This document shows positions 1-5,491 of a DNA stretch of 5,597 nucleotides, one piece after another. Location: assembly GCA_905204225.1 (NCBI GenBank), contig CAJKZK010000109.1, forward strand, positions 1 through 5,597, written 5' to 3'. The stretch comes from an uncultured Bacillota bacterium (lineage in GTDB: Bacteria > Bacillota_I > Bacilli_A > RFN20 > CAG-449). The stretch's first letter is position 1. The number at the start of each line of letters is the position of its first letter. The notes below the pieces were generated by a model. It had not been told where the DNA came from and did not search any database. It saw nothing but the letters and a program-made list of their open reading frames with translations. Position numbers and translations under genes: made by a program.

Positions 1-107
1 TTGTCAGCAGCCCCCGTTTCGTGGTCTGCGTGTAGTTCCTTGTAAACTGACCTAAGCAATATTACAAATAACAAATACACATTCATAAAAACCATTGTAC
101 TTATCAT
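1..107 (-). CDS. Small hydrophobic peptide, 3' end outside window (partial)
   Basis: I do not recognise this gene. An ATG at 107-105 is preceded by a strong Shine-Dalgarno sequence, GGAGGG at 117-112, four bases upstream. The frame stays open for 35 full codons to the window edge. Residues 5-18 are almost all hydrophobic (MVFMNVYLLFVILL), which suggests one membrane segment or a signal-like helix. A charged polar tail follows, starting RSVYKELHADHETG. The codons for the tail are much richer in G+C than any other part of the window: 19 of bases 1-30 are G or C. The gene starts 71 nt after the stop of the ABC exporter gene on the same strand. It could be a small membrane peptide, a type I toxin-like peptide or an exported peptide; the sequence does not decide among these. 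The strong SD and the hydrophobic-then-polar layout are the only evidence that it is translated. Confidence 0.5.
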   Translation of the reverse strand, partial: MISTMVFMNVYLLFVILLRSVYKELHADHETGAAD

Positions 108-129
108 TTTTCCCTCCAATTAATTTATC

Positions 130-162
130 TAATTTAATTATATATTATGATTAATTAAATTA
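130..162. repeat. A+T-only inverted repeat after the exporter operon
   Basis: Bases 130-140 and 152-162 are perfect 11-bp inverted repeats (TAATTTAATTA and its complement) around an 11-nt spacer. The stem has no G or C, and no run of T follows it on either strand, so it is a poor candidate for an intrinsic terminator. It may be a weak mRNA 3' hairpin or a protein-binding site for the small gene downstream, or chance in A+T-rich DNA. Confidence 0.35.
137..142 (-). promoter_or_regulatory. Possible -10 box for the small peptide gene
   Basis: A TATAAT hexamer on the minus strand lies 30 bases upstream of the peptide ATG. This would give a leader of about 20 nt containing the GGAGGG site. The -35 position at 17-bp spacing reads TAGTAA, a poor match, and the whole stretch is A+T-rich, so a chance match is quite possible. 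The box lies inside the 130-162 inverted repeat. Confidence 0.25.
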
Positions 163-178
163 CTAGCCCCCCATTTTG

Positions 179-1978
179 TTAAATATTCTTTTCAAATTGC
201 AATAAATATAATTTATAATAATATCCTTTTTTAGATAATAATTGTTGATGATTGCCTTGTTCAAGTATTTTTCCTTTAGCTAAACAAATAATATTATCAG
301 CATGTTGAATTGTTGATAATCTATGAGCTACGATGAGCATTGTACCAATATTTTTCATTTTTTCTAAAGAATCTTGAATTAATGCTTCTGTTTCTGTATC
401 AATATTTGCAGTAGCTTCATCTAATATTAATATTTGAGGATTATGAACAATAGTTCTACTAAAAGATATAAGTTGTCTTTGACCACTTGAAAAATTACTA
501 CCTTTTTCACTTACTTCAGTATTTAAACCGTCTTTCATTTTTAAAATAAATTTATCAGCATTAACATACTTAATGGCGTTATTAACATCTTGTAAAGAAA
601 TTGTTTGATCAAATAAAGTAATATTATCTAAAATAGTACCTGAAAAAATAAAAACATCTTGTAACATTTGACCAATTTTACTTCTTAAACATTTAATATC
701 TATTTTCTTTATATCAATATCATCGATTAATATTTCACCTTTTTGTATATCATAATTTCTTACAATCAATGATAAAATTGTTGATTTACCTGAGCCTGTC
801 GCACCTACAAAGGCTACTGTTTGTTTTGGATTAATTACAAAAGAAACATCTTCAAGGACCCAATCTTCATTTTCATAAGCAAAATAAACATGTTTAAATT
901 CTATTTTACCTTTAAATTTATCAATAATTAATGGTTCTTTATCATTAACAATAGTGGATTCCATATCTAAAATATTAAATATTCTTCCACTTGCTACTAT
1001 ACCTGCTTGTAATTTATCAAATTGTTCAGAAATATTTTGAATAGGTCCAAAGAAATTATCTGTATAATTATAAAAAGAAATTAATAAACCAAAATTAAAT
1101 ATTGTACCAAATATTACTTTTCCTTCTTTAACCATTGGGAAACCAATTAAAAAGACTAACGCTATTGCTGAAAAATATAAGAAAGAAATTAAAGGACGAT
1201 ATAAAGCAAAAACAAACATTACATTCCTTTTAGCTTTAACTAAATTTTTATTTGTAACATCAAATTCTTTTTTCTTTTTATTTTCTTGATTAAATGTTTG
1301 TATTAATTTCATACCAGAAAGATTTTCTGATAAAAATGTATTTAAATTAGATATTTGTTTTCTTTCATTTTGAAAAGCTTTTTGTGAATAATGTCGATAT
1401 ATAATAGTTAATATAATAATTAATACCATGATTAACATCATATATCCCGCTAGAACATAATTGATCATAAACATATTAACAATAATTCCAATTAATAAAA
1501 GACTATATTTTAATAAATTAACTAAAACTGTTGTATATAATTCATTTAAGGCATTAGTGTCACTAGTTACTCTAGTAACCAATCTTCCTACTGGTATTTT
1601 ATTTAATTGTTCTTGAGAAAAAGTTTCTATTTTTTCAAAAACTTGTTGTCTTAAATTAAAAATAATATTTTGACCTGCTTTTTGAATAATTATAGTTTCT
1701 ATATAAGTTAATAACATATTTATTACTATAACTATAAAATAATAAATACAATAAATAAATATTGTTTTTAATGCTCCTTCATATAAATTAGAAACATCTA
1801 AAGCATTTATATATGCACCAATAATTCTAGGTGTTAATAAATTAAAAACTACATTCAAAAGAATTAAAAAGATGCCTAAAACAAATTTCCATTTATATGG
1901 TGCAATATATTTAAATGTTCTTTTTAAAATTTCTCTATCGGTATATTTTTTTGTTAAGGTTAAATCAATCTTATCCAT
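179..1978 (-). CDS. ABC exporter half-transporter, catalytic-site subunit (BmrD/LmrD type)
   Basis: This 599-residue half-transporter has an N-terminal six-helix exporter domain (segments near residues 32-52, 71-93, 152-170, 174-194, 257-279 and 289-305) and a C-terminal ATPase domain. The ATPase shows an A-loop Tyr368, Walker A GATGSGKST at 392-400, Q-loop Gln440, Walker B ending Asp520-Glu521, and switch His552. The catalytic Glu and His are both intact. The signature motif is FSSGQ (496-500) instead of LSGGQ, as is usual for the LmrD/YheH side of heterodimeric exporters. The protein should sit in the cytoplasmic membrane with its partner encoded just upstream and use ATP to drive export of an unknown substrate, possibly drugs or a lipid-like or peptide molecule. 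I chose the ATG at 1978-1976. A GTG nine bases farther upstream lies inside the SD AGGTG, which is six bases from this ATG. The gene overlaps the partner's 3' end by 8 nt, which indicates translational coupling. At about 600 residues it lacks the extra extracellular domain that makes B. subtilis BmrD longer. Confidence 0.95.
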   Translation of the reverse strand: MDKIDLTLTKKYTDREILKRTFKYIAPYKWKFVLGIFLILLNVVFNLLTPRIIGAYINALDVSNLYEGALKTIFIYCIYYFIVIVINMLLTYIETIIIQKAGQNIIFNLRQQVFEKIETFSQEQLNKIPVGRLVTRVTSDTNALNELYTTVLVNLLKYSLLLIGIIVNMFMINYVLAGYMMLIMVLIIILTIIYRHYSQKAFQNERKQISNLNTFLSENLSGMKLIQTFNQENKKKKEFDVTNKNLVKAKRNVMFVFALYRPLISFLYFSAIALVFLIGFPMVKEGKVIFGTIFNFGLLISFYNYTDNFFGPIQNISEQFDKLQAGIVASGRIFNILDMESTIVNDKEPLIIDKFKGKIEFKHVYFAYENEDWVLEDVSFVINPKQTVAFVGATGSGKSTILSLIVRNYDIQKGEILIDDIDIKKIDIKCLRSKIGQMLQDVFIFSGTILDNITLFDQTISLQDVNNAIKYVNADKFILKMKDGLNTEVSEKGSNFSSGQRQLISFSRTIVHNPQILILDEATANIDTETEALIQDSLEKMKNIGTMLIVAHRLSTIQHADNIICLAKGKILEQGNHQQLLSKKGYYYKLYLLQFEKNI

Positions 1979-3743
1979 TTTTTTCACCTAACGATTCTTC
2001 TAATTTTTGTAAATCAACCATTCTTTTATAAGTTGGTGATATTTTTAATAAATTTTCATGTGTATCAAAAGCTTCTACTTTACCTTCATTTAAAACAATA
2101 ATACGATCAAGGTGTTCAACTGTAGACACTCTTGAAGAGACTAAAATAGTTGTTTTTCCTTTTCTTTTTTCTTTAATATTTGATAATATTTTTTCTTCAG
2201 TTTTGACATCAACTGCACTAACTGAATCATCTAAAACCATAATTGGAGAGTCTTTTAAATACGCTCTAGCAATACTAATTCTTTGTTTTTGTCCACCTGA
2301 TAAAGTAACTCCTCTTTCTCCAACTAAAGTTTTATATCCATCAATAAAATCAACAATATTATTATCTACATCAGCAAATTTACATGCTTCTATTACTTTT
2401 TCTTTTTTTATTTCATCTTCAGAAAAAGCTACATTATCTTCTATAGAAGTAGAAAATAAAAAATTATCTTGGGGAACAAAACTAATATTATTTCTAACAT
2501 CTTTTATCTTAAGATCCATGATATCATTATCATCTAAGAATAATGTTCCTTTTTTAAAATTATCTAATCTTAATAACGATGAAACAAGTGTTGTTTTACC
2601 AGAACCAATCTTACCGACTATACCAATATTTTCACCAACATTTATTTCTAAATTAATATTTTCTAATTGATAAACATCATTATTTAAATAAGAATATGAA
2701 AAATTTTTGAATGTTATTTTGCCTTTTAATTTATCAATTTTTTTACTTGTAGGAAGATCCATTACATCAATTTTTTCATCTAATAAATTAGATATTCTTT
2801 TTAAAGAAGTTTTAGCTCTTGATCTTAACGCAACAATTTGTCCTAAAGCAATCATAGGCCAAATAATAGTGTTAAAATAACCAACAAATTCAATCATGTC
2901 TGCTCTAGTAAAGTTAACATTATTATCACCATAAACACCTTGATAAACTAAAAATGCACCATATGTTAAGCCAACAACCGTCATTCCTTCAATTAATATA
3001 GAAAAACCTGTATCTAAAAAAGCAGAAAACTTAACTAAAGCTAAATCTTTATTTTTTGTTTCTTCATTAACTTTTTTAAATCTAATAGCTTCTTTAATTT
3101 CACTTACAAAAGCTTTAATAACTCTTAAACCAGTAAACAATTCTTGTACATAATCAGACATTCTTTCAAATGCTTTTTGTCTATCATTATAAATTTTTTC
3201 TATTTTATTATCGATAAAATAAGCAAATATACATAATAAAATTAAAGGAATTAAACAAATTAAAGATAAAGATAAATTTATTTTTAGCATTTTATAAAAA
3301 GTTAATATAGTTAGAAAAATCGAATCAACAAGCATAACAGTTCCCCATCCATATGCTTCTTGAATAGTATCTAAATCATTAGTAAAATATGACATCACCG
3401 CTCCAACTTTATTTTCTTGATAAAATCTTTGTGATAATTTTTCACATTTAACAAACATATCTTCTCTTAAATCGCTAGCAATATTAAACGCTCCTGATAG
3501 GATACTTACTCTCCAAATAAATCTTCCAGTGAACATAAATATTGCCACATAAAATATATTTAATGCTCCTTGATTAATCATTATTTCAGTCAATGTTCCA
3601 TTATCATTAGCTCTTGATAAATCACCAATAATTTGAGGAACTAATAATTGCACATAATCAACAAGTATTAAAAAAAGCACTCCTATAAAGAAGTGTAAAA
3701 AATATTTAAAATAAAATCTGTTAACATACTTTCCGAATATCAT
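1971..3743 (-). CDS. ABC exporter half-transporter, degenerate-site subunit (BmrC/LmrC type)
   Basis: This 590-residue half-transporter has six membrane segments (near 15-39, 59-82, 136-150, 158-176, 246-268 and 286-306) followed by an ATPase domain. Visible motifs are A-loop Tyr352, Walker A GKIGSGKTT (377-385), Q-loop Gln425, a canonical LSGGQ signature (481-485) and a Walker B with Asp505-Asp506. The usual catalytic Glu is thus Asp506, and the switch His is replaced by Ser537 (VSSRVST). Asp in place of Glu marks the degenerate-site subunit of heterodimeric exporters such as BmrC/YheI, LmrC and TM287. Its LSGGQ should complete the competent ATP site formed with the downstream partner. The gene order, degenerate-site subunit first, matches B. 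subtilis yheI-yheH. The ATG at 3743-3741 has no SD, and a TATAAT ends only seven bases before it, so initiation looks leaderless. No in-frame start with an SD follows soon enough to keep the first membrane helix, so I keep this ATG. Confidence 0.95.
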   Translation of the reverse strand: MIFGKYVNRFYFKYFLHFFIGVLFLILVDYVQLLVPQIIGDLSRANDNGTLTEIMINQGALNIFYVAIFMFTGRFIWRVSILSGAFNIASDLREDMFVKCEKLSQRFYQENKVGAVMSYFTNDLDTIQEAYGWGTVMLVDSIFLTILTFYKMLKINLSLSLICLIPLILLCIFAYFIDNKIEKIYNDRQKAFERMSDYVQELFTGLRVIKAFVSEIKEAIRFKKVNEETKNKDLALVKFSAFLDTGFSILIEGMTVVGLTYGAFLVYQGVYGDNNVNFTRADMIEFVGYFNTIIWPMIALGQIVALRSRAKTSLKRISNLLDEKIDVMDLPTSKKIDKLKGKITFKNFSYSYLNNDVYQLENINLEINVGENIGIVGKIGSGKTTLVSSLLRLDNFKKGTLFLDDNDIMDLKIKDVRNNISFVPQDNFLFSTSIEDNVAFSEDEIKKEKVIEACKFADVDNNIVDFIDGYKTLVGERGVTLSGGQKQRISIARAYLKDSPIMVLDDSVSAVDVKTEEKILSNIKEKRKGKTTILVSSRVSTVEHLDRIIVLNEGKVEAFDTHENLLKISPTYKRMVDLQKLEESLGEKNG

Positions 3744-3750
3744 ATGGCTT

Positions 3751-3756
3751 ATTATA
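3751..3756 (-). promoter_or_regulatory. Putative -10 box of the ABC exporter operon
   Basis: A perfect TATAAT on the minus strand is separated from the exporter ATG by only seven bases (AAGCCAT). Transcription starting at the usual distance from a -10 box would begin at or within a few bases of the ATG, giving a leaderless mRNA. That agrees with the lack of an SD. The -35 position is A-rich and a poor match to TTGACA, so strength or activator dependence cannot be judged. A second TATAAT at 3806-3801 could give a leader of about 50 nt but also has no good -35. Confidence 0.5.
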
Positions 3757-3769
3757 CAAAAGATTTTGT
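3756..3769. promoter_or_regulatory. Palindrome abutting the -10 box; possible operator
   Basis: ACAAAA and TTTTGT form a perfect 6-bp dyad around a central GA. It lies directly upstream of the exporter -10 box and shares one base with it, within the -10/-35 spacer. A repressor dimer there would block RNA polymerase. The loop is too short for an RNA hairpin. Short A/T dyads are common in such DNA, so this is only a candidate. Confidence 0.25.
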
Positions 3770-3831
3770 TTTTTTTATATAAAAGTTTGGTTTTTTAATT
3801 ATTATATGCTTTTTTTAAGAAAGTATTTTTC

Positions 3832-3860
3832 ATCCAACAAGGTCTAATATCTTGTTGGAT
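3832..3860 (-). other. Hairpin carrying the stop codon in its loop; possible mRNA 3' end signal
   Basis: Bases 3832-3841 and 3851-3860 are perfect 10-bp inverted repeats (ATCCAACAAG / CTTGTTGGAT) with a 9-nt loop. In the minus-strand mRNA the TAG stop of the Gly/Ser-rich protein gene lies in the loop, and the ascending arm encodes its last residues. Four of the ten pairs are G-C. The bases after the stem on the minus strand begin GAAAAATAC, so there is no U-tract and this is not a standard intrinsic terminator. It may stabilise the mRNA end, slow termination of translation, or act with a factor. Confidence 0.45.
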
Positions 3861-4275
3861 CATTTAGTATTATTCTTATTTTCATTCTTCCATCATAATC
3901 ACTATAATCTGATTTTAAATCATTTAATGCATATGTAGCATCTTGAAATATTTCTTTTTTTAAATTAACATAATCATTTGATAAATATCTAAGTTCAGTA
4001 TCTATCGCGTATTGACCATTATTTATAGTTGTTGAGCCTATATTATATCGTCCATTTATTGTAAATTCTATTGTATTTGAAATAATTGACGCTCTAACTG
4101 ATACATCTATATAACTATCCCCATGGCTTATACTTCCAGAATATTGATTAGCAATACTATGCATGGTCATTGATAATTGATTGAAAAATATTCCATCATG
4201 TTTTCTATTATCACTTGAATAACTGCTTCCACTTGAATAACTGCTTCCACTTGTTCCACCAGATAACCCCCACAT
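3844..4275 (-). CDS. Hypothetical protein with Gly/Ser/Tyr-rich N-terminus
   Basis: I do not recognise this 143-residue protein. Residues 3-21 are a low-complexity stretch of Gly, Ser and Tyr that includes two copies of SSYSSG-type sequence, made by an 18-bp DNA repeat. A compact domain follows (about residues 28-143). It has an amphipathic helix-like start, alternating beta-like segments (near 56-64, 68-78 and 87-97), a helix near 103-121 and a final strand (MKIRIIL) near the C-terminus. There is no signal peptide or membrane segment. I chose the ATG at 4275-4273: the SD AGGTGG ends five bases before it, and an in-frame GTG at 4284-4282 is part of that SD with a TAG just before it. The first 65 nt overlap the upstream membrane-protein gene in another frame. 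A Gly/Ser linker at the very start of a protein is odd and suggests it once joined this domain to the membrane protein. Confidence 0.75.
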   Translation of the reverse strand: MWGLSGGTSGSSYSSGSSYSSDNRKHDGIFFNQLSMTMHSIANQYSGSISHGDSYIDVSVRASIISNTIEFTINGRYNIGSTTINNGQYAIDTELRYLSNDYVNLKKEIFQDATYALNDLKSDYSDYDGRMKIRIILNDPTRY

Positions 4276-4906
4276 AAAATCCACCTAAGCTTGAATCACC
4301 AAATTCTTCAAAAGCTCCACCTACTTTAAATCTATAAATTCCCATTATTATGATATTAGCAACTAAAATAATAATTAGAATTGTCTTTAATGTTTTTATT
4401 TCTCTAAATATTAAACACAATATTATTGATAAAACAAAACTAATACCAATACTAATAGGAGTAAAGAAAGGATCATATTCGGCATCTACATCTTTAGAAG
4501 TTGTAATTAACCAAGCAAATGAGTTTATTCCCGGTGAAATAATTCCTGCAAAAACAATAATTATTGAAAACAAATCAGGATCAGTATCATTATGGCCACC
4601 AAAACTTTCAATACAAGTCATAGATAAAATCATTGAAAAAATCATTACAATTATAAAAATAATTCTTTTTAAAACAACTCCAAAACCATTATCTAGAATT
4701 GATATATCTAAAATATCACCTAATATTTGATATACTAAACCTCCTGCAATAGTTATTATAAAAATTCCTGCATACATTTCGAAAACTCTTGATCCACCTA
4801 TATTAGGATTAGAACAAAAAATAGGAAAAACAATAAAAATTAAAATCAATAAACCAACTGAAATCAAAATGCTAGTAAGCAATCTAAGGAATCTATTACC
4901 AAGCAT
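4211..4906 (-). CDS. Hypothetical six-segment integral membrane protein
   Basis: The family is unknown to me. The 231-residue protein has six hydrophobic segments (about 9-30, 42-62, 79-98, 112-134, 148-167 and 174-192). The loop between segments 3 and 4 is acidic (HNDTDPD), and segment 4 contains a Ser-Pro-Gly break. Loop charges do not give a clear topology. I saw no catalytic motif. The tail after about residue 205 looks unnatural: it reads WWNKWKQLFKWKQLFK, the out-of-frame translation of the repeat that encodes Ser/Tyr/Gly in the next gene, and ends in three successive stops (TGA TAA TAG). The true end may therefore lie near residues 205-215, or the gene may have been fused to the next one. 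I chose the ATG at 4906-4904, eight bases after AGG; the AGGTGAT site overlaps the stop of the preceding gene. A GTG nine bases upstream is part of this SD. Confidence 0.8.
   Translation of the reverse strand: MLGNRFLRLLTSILISVGLLILIFIVFPIFCSNPNIGGSRVFEMYAGIFIITIAGGLVYQILGDILDISILDNGFGVVLKRIIFIIVMIFSMILSMTCIESFGGHNDTDPDLFSIIIVFAGIISPGINSFAWLITTSKDVDAEYDPFFTPISIGISFVLSIILCLIFREIKTLKTILIIILVANIIIMGIYRFKVGGAFEEFGDSSLGGFYVGVIWWNKWKQLFKWKQLFK
4212..4253. repeat. 18-bp tandem repeat in the overlap of two genes
   Basis: Two perfect 18-bp copies (CACTTGAATAACTGCTTC at 4212-4229 and 4230-4247) are followed by a 6-base partial copy at 4248-4253. The unit length is a multiple of three, so copy changes add or remove six residues without breaking either frame: SSYSSG-like units in one protein and KWKQLF-like units in the overlapping tail of the other. 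Confidence 0.95.
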
Positions 4907-4915
4907 AATAATCAC

Positions 4916-5323
4916 CTAGTTATGGAATAATTCATCAAGAGCAGCTTGTTCATCACTAGCGCATACCATTAAGCCAATCATTAATAAATCATTAACATTT
5001 TCATCATCAAGAGCAGCTTTAAAATAAAATACTCTATTTTCTGCTTCTTCAAAATCCATATCTTTAAAATAAAGATTTAATTGTTGTCCAGAAATAGTTA
5101 AACCCATTGTATCAATTAATAATTGAATTTCATCAAAAGCAATAATGTTATCTAATTTAATAAAATAGCCAAAAATTTTTAACATATCTGGCATTGCTTC
5201 ATCTTTATTATTTGTAATTAAAACATTATATAATTTATCGACAGCTTCTTTTGTTAAATTAATTTTTTCTTCATAAGGCATGTCTAAAGCATCTTGAAGT
5301 AAATCATTAAAATCATTATTCAT
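4916..5323 (-). CDS. Hypothetical acidic helical protein, first gene of the three-gene unit
   Basis: I do not recognise this 135-residue protein with certainty. It is soluble, rich in Asp and Glu, and appears almost all helical, with no membrane segment or signal peptide. A helix pair around residues 48-72 (FGYFIKLDNIIAFDEIQLLI) and a final helix rich in Ala/Met/Leu recall the TerB-like fold seen in tellurite-resistance TerB proteins, but I see no conserved metal-binding residues and treat this as a weak guess. Two copies of AALD(D/E), near residues 103 and 127, come from a 16-base direct repeat. I chose the ATG at 5323-5321: the SD GAGGTG ends six bases before it, and the in-frame GTG nine bases upstream belongs to that SD. 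Nine bases separate its stop from the membrane-protein ATG, and the next SD overlaps its stop codon, so the two genes are cotranscribed and probably coupled. Confidence 0.8.
   Translation of the reverse strand: MNNDFNDLLQDALDMPYEEKINLTKEAVDKLYNVLITNNKDEAMPDMLKIFGYFIKLDNIIAFDEIQLLIDTMGLTISGQQLNLYFKDMDFEEAENRVFYFKAALDDENVNDLLMIGLMVCASDEQAALDELFHN
4932..5019. repeat. 16-base direct repeat inside the acidic protein gene
   Basis: TCATCAAGAGCAGCTT occurs at 4932-4947 and again at 5004-5019, a 72-base offset that keeps frame. On the minus strand both copies encode AALD followed by an acidic residue. This may be a small internal duplication or shared codon use for a repeated motif. Confidence 0.8.
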
Positions 5324-5349
5324 AAAAAACACCTCGTAATATATTGATT

Positions 5350-5355
5350 ATTATA
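5350..5355 (-). promoter_or_regulatory. Putative -10 box for the three-gene unit
   Basis: A TATAAT on the minus strand would place the transcription start near 5343, about 20 nt before the ATG at 5323, leaving room for the GAGGTG SD at 5335-5330. The -35 position (around 5373-5378) is A+T-rich with no good TTGACA. An A/T-tract at about 5376-5395 could serve as an UP-like element. A direct TTGGC repeat lies farther upstream. Confidence 0.5.
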
Positions 5356-5393
5356 TATAACTTAATGTTTTAATTATTTAAAAAAATTTAATT

Positions 5394-5411
5394 TTGGCGC
5401 TAAATTGGCAC
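5394..5411. promoter_or_regulatory. TTGGC direct repeat upstream of the promoter; possible activator site
   Basis: TTGGCGC at 5394-5400 and TTGGCAC at 5405-5411 match at six of seven bases and start 11 bp apart, about one helical turn, so both would face the same side of the DNA. They lie roughly 50-70 bp upstream of the predicted start site of the three-gene unit. They stand out because G/C-rich heptamers are rare in this A+T-rich gap. This position is typical of activator sites, but they also lie just after the short 5412-5483 frame and may be unrelated. Confidence 0.3.
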
Positions 5412-5483
5412 TTATAACCCTAATTCAGTCTTAACAATATCCACCCTTTTAGCATAATCAATAGATGAAGAAAAAATGGTCAT
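5412..5483 (-). CDS. Short open frame (23 codons), possible -1 frameshift extension or remnant
   Basis: From an ATG at 5483-5481 this frame encodes 23 residues (MTIFSSSIDYAKRVDIVKTE and three more) and ends in TAA at 5414-5412. Its AAGGA at 5500-5496 is 12 bases away, rather far for an SD. The frame is also open upstream across 5498 and is exactly the -1 frame of the partial gene ending at 5492. It could therefore be a C-terminal extension reached by frameshifting, the broken end of that gene, or noise. I recognise no family. Confidence 0.25.
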   Translation of the reverse strand: MTIFSSSIDYAKRVDIVKTELGL

Positions 5484-5491
5484 AGATAATA

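Noticed and set aside
130..162. Intrinsic terminator after the exporter genes
   Set aside because: The stem contains only A-T pairs and has no T-tract after it on either strand, so it was listed only as an inverted repeat.
163..175. Three-codon frame ATG GGG GGC TAG just after the exporter stop, sharing GGGGGCT with the peptide gene
   Set aside because: It is too short and has no SD; the shared G-run is probably coincidence.
2203..2670. Plus-strand open frame of 155 codons antisense to the ATPase domain of the upstream exporter subunit
   Set aside because: It is opposite a clearly real gene with full motif support, has Ser/Leu/Phe-heavy composition typical of a mirror frame, and has no SD or recognisable domain.
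4211..4216. Use of TGA as Trp (Mollicutes code)
   Set aside because: The TGA ending the membrane gene is followed at once by TAA and TAG in frame, and the long genes have no internal TGA, so nothing here requires a variant code.
4350..4730. Plus-strand open frame of 126 codons opposite the membrane-protein gene
   Set aside because: Its Ile/Lys-rich sequence is the antisense image of hydrophobic codons, and the minus-strand gene has a better start, SD and operon context.
5394..5417. CIRCE or CtsR-like heat-shock operator around the TTGGC repeats
   Set aside because: The arms do not match the CIRCE inverted repeat (TTAGCACTC) or the CtsR heptad (GGTCAAA).
5405..5421. Possible sigma-54 promoter starting at TTGGCAC
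   Set aside because: The -24 element matches, but the required GC of the -12 element at correct spacing is absent, and no gene follows on the plus strand.
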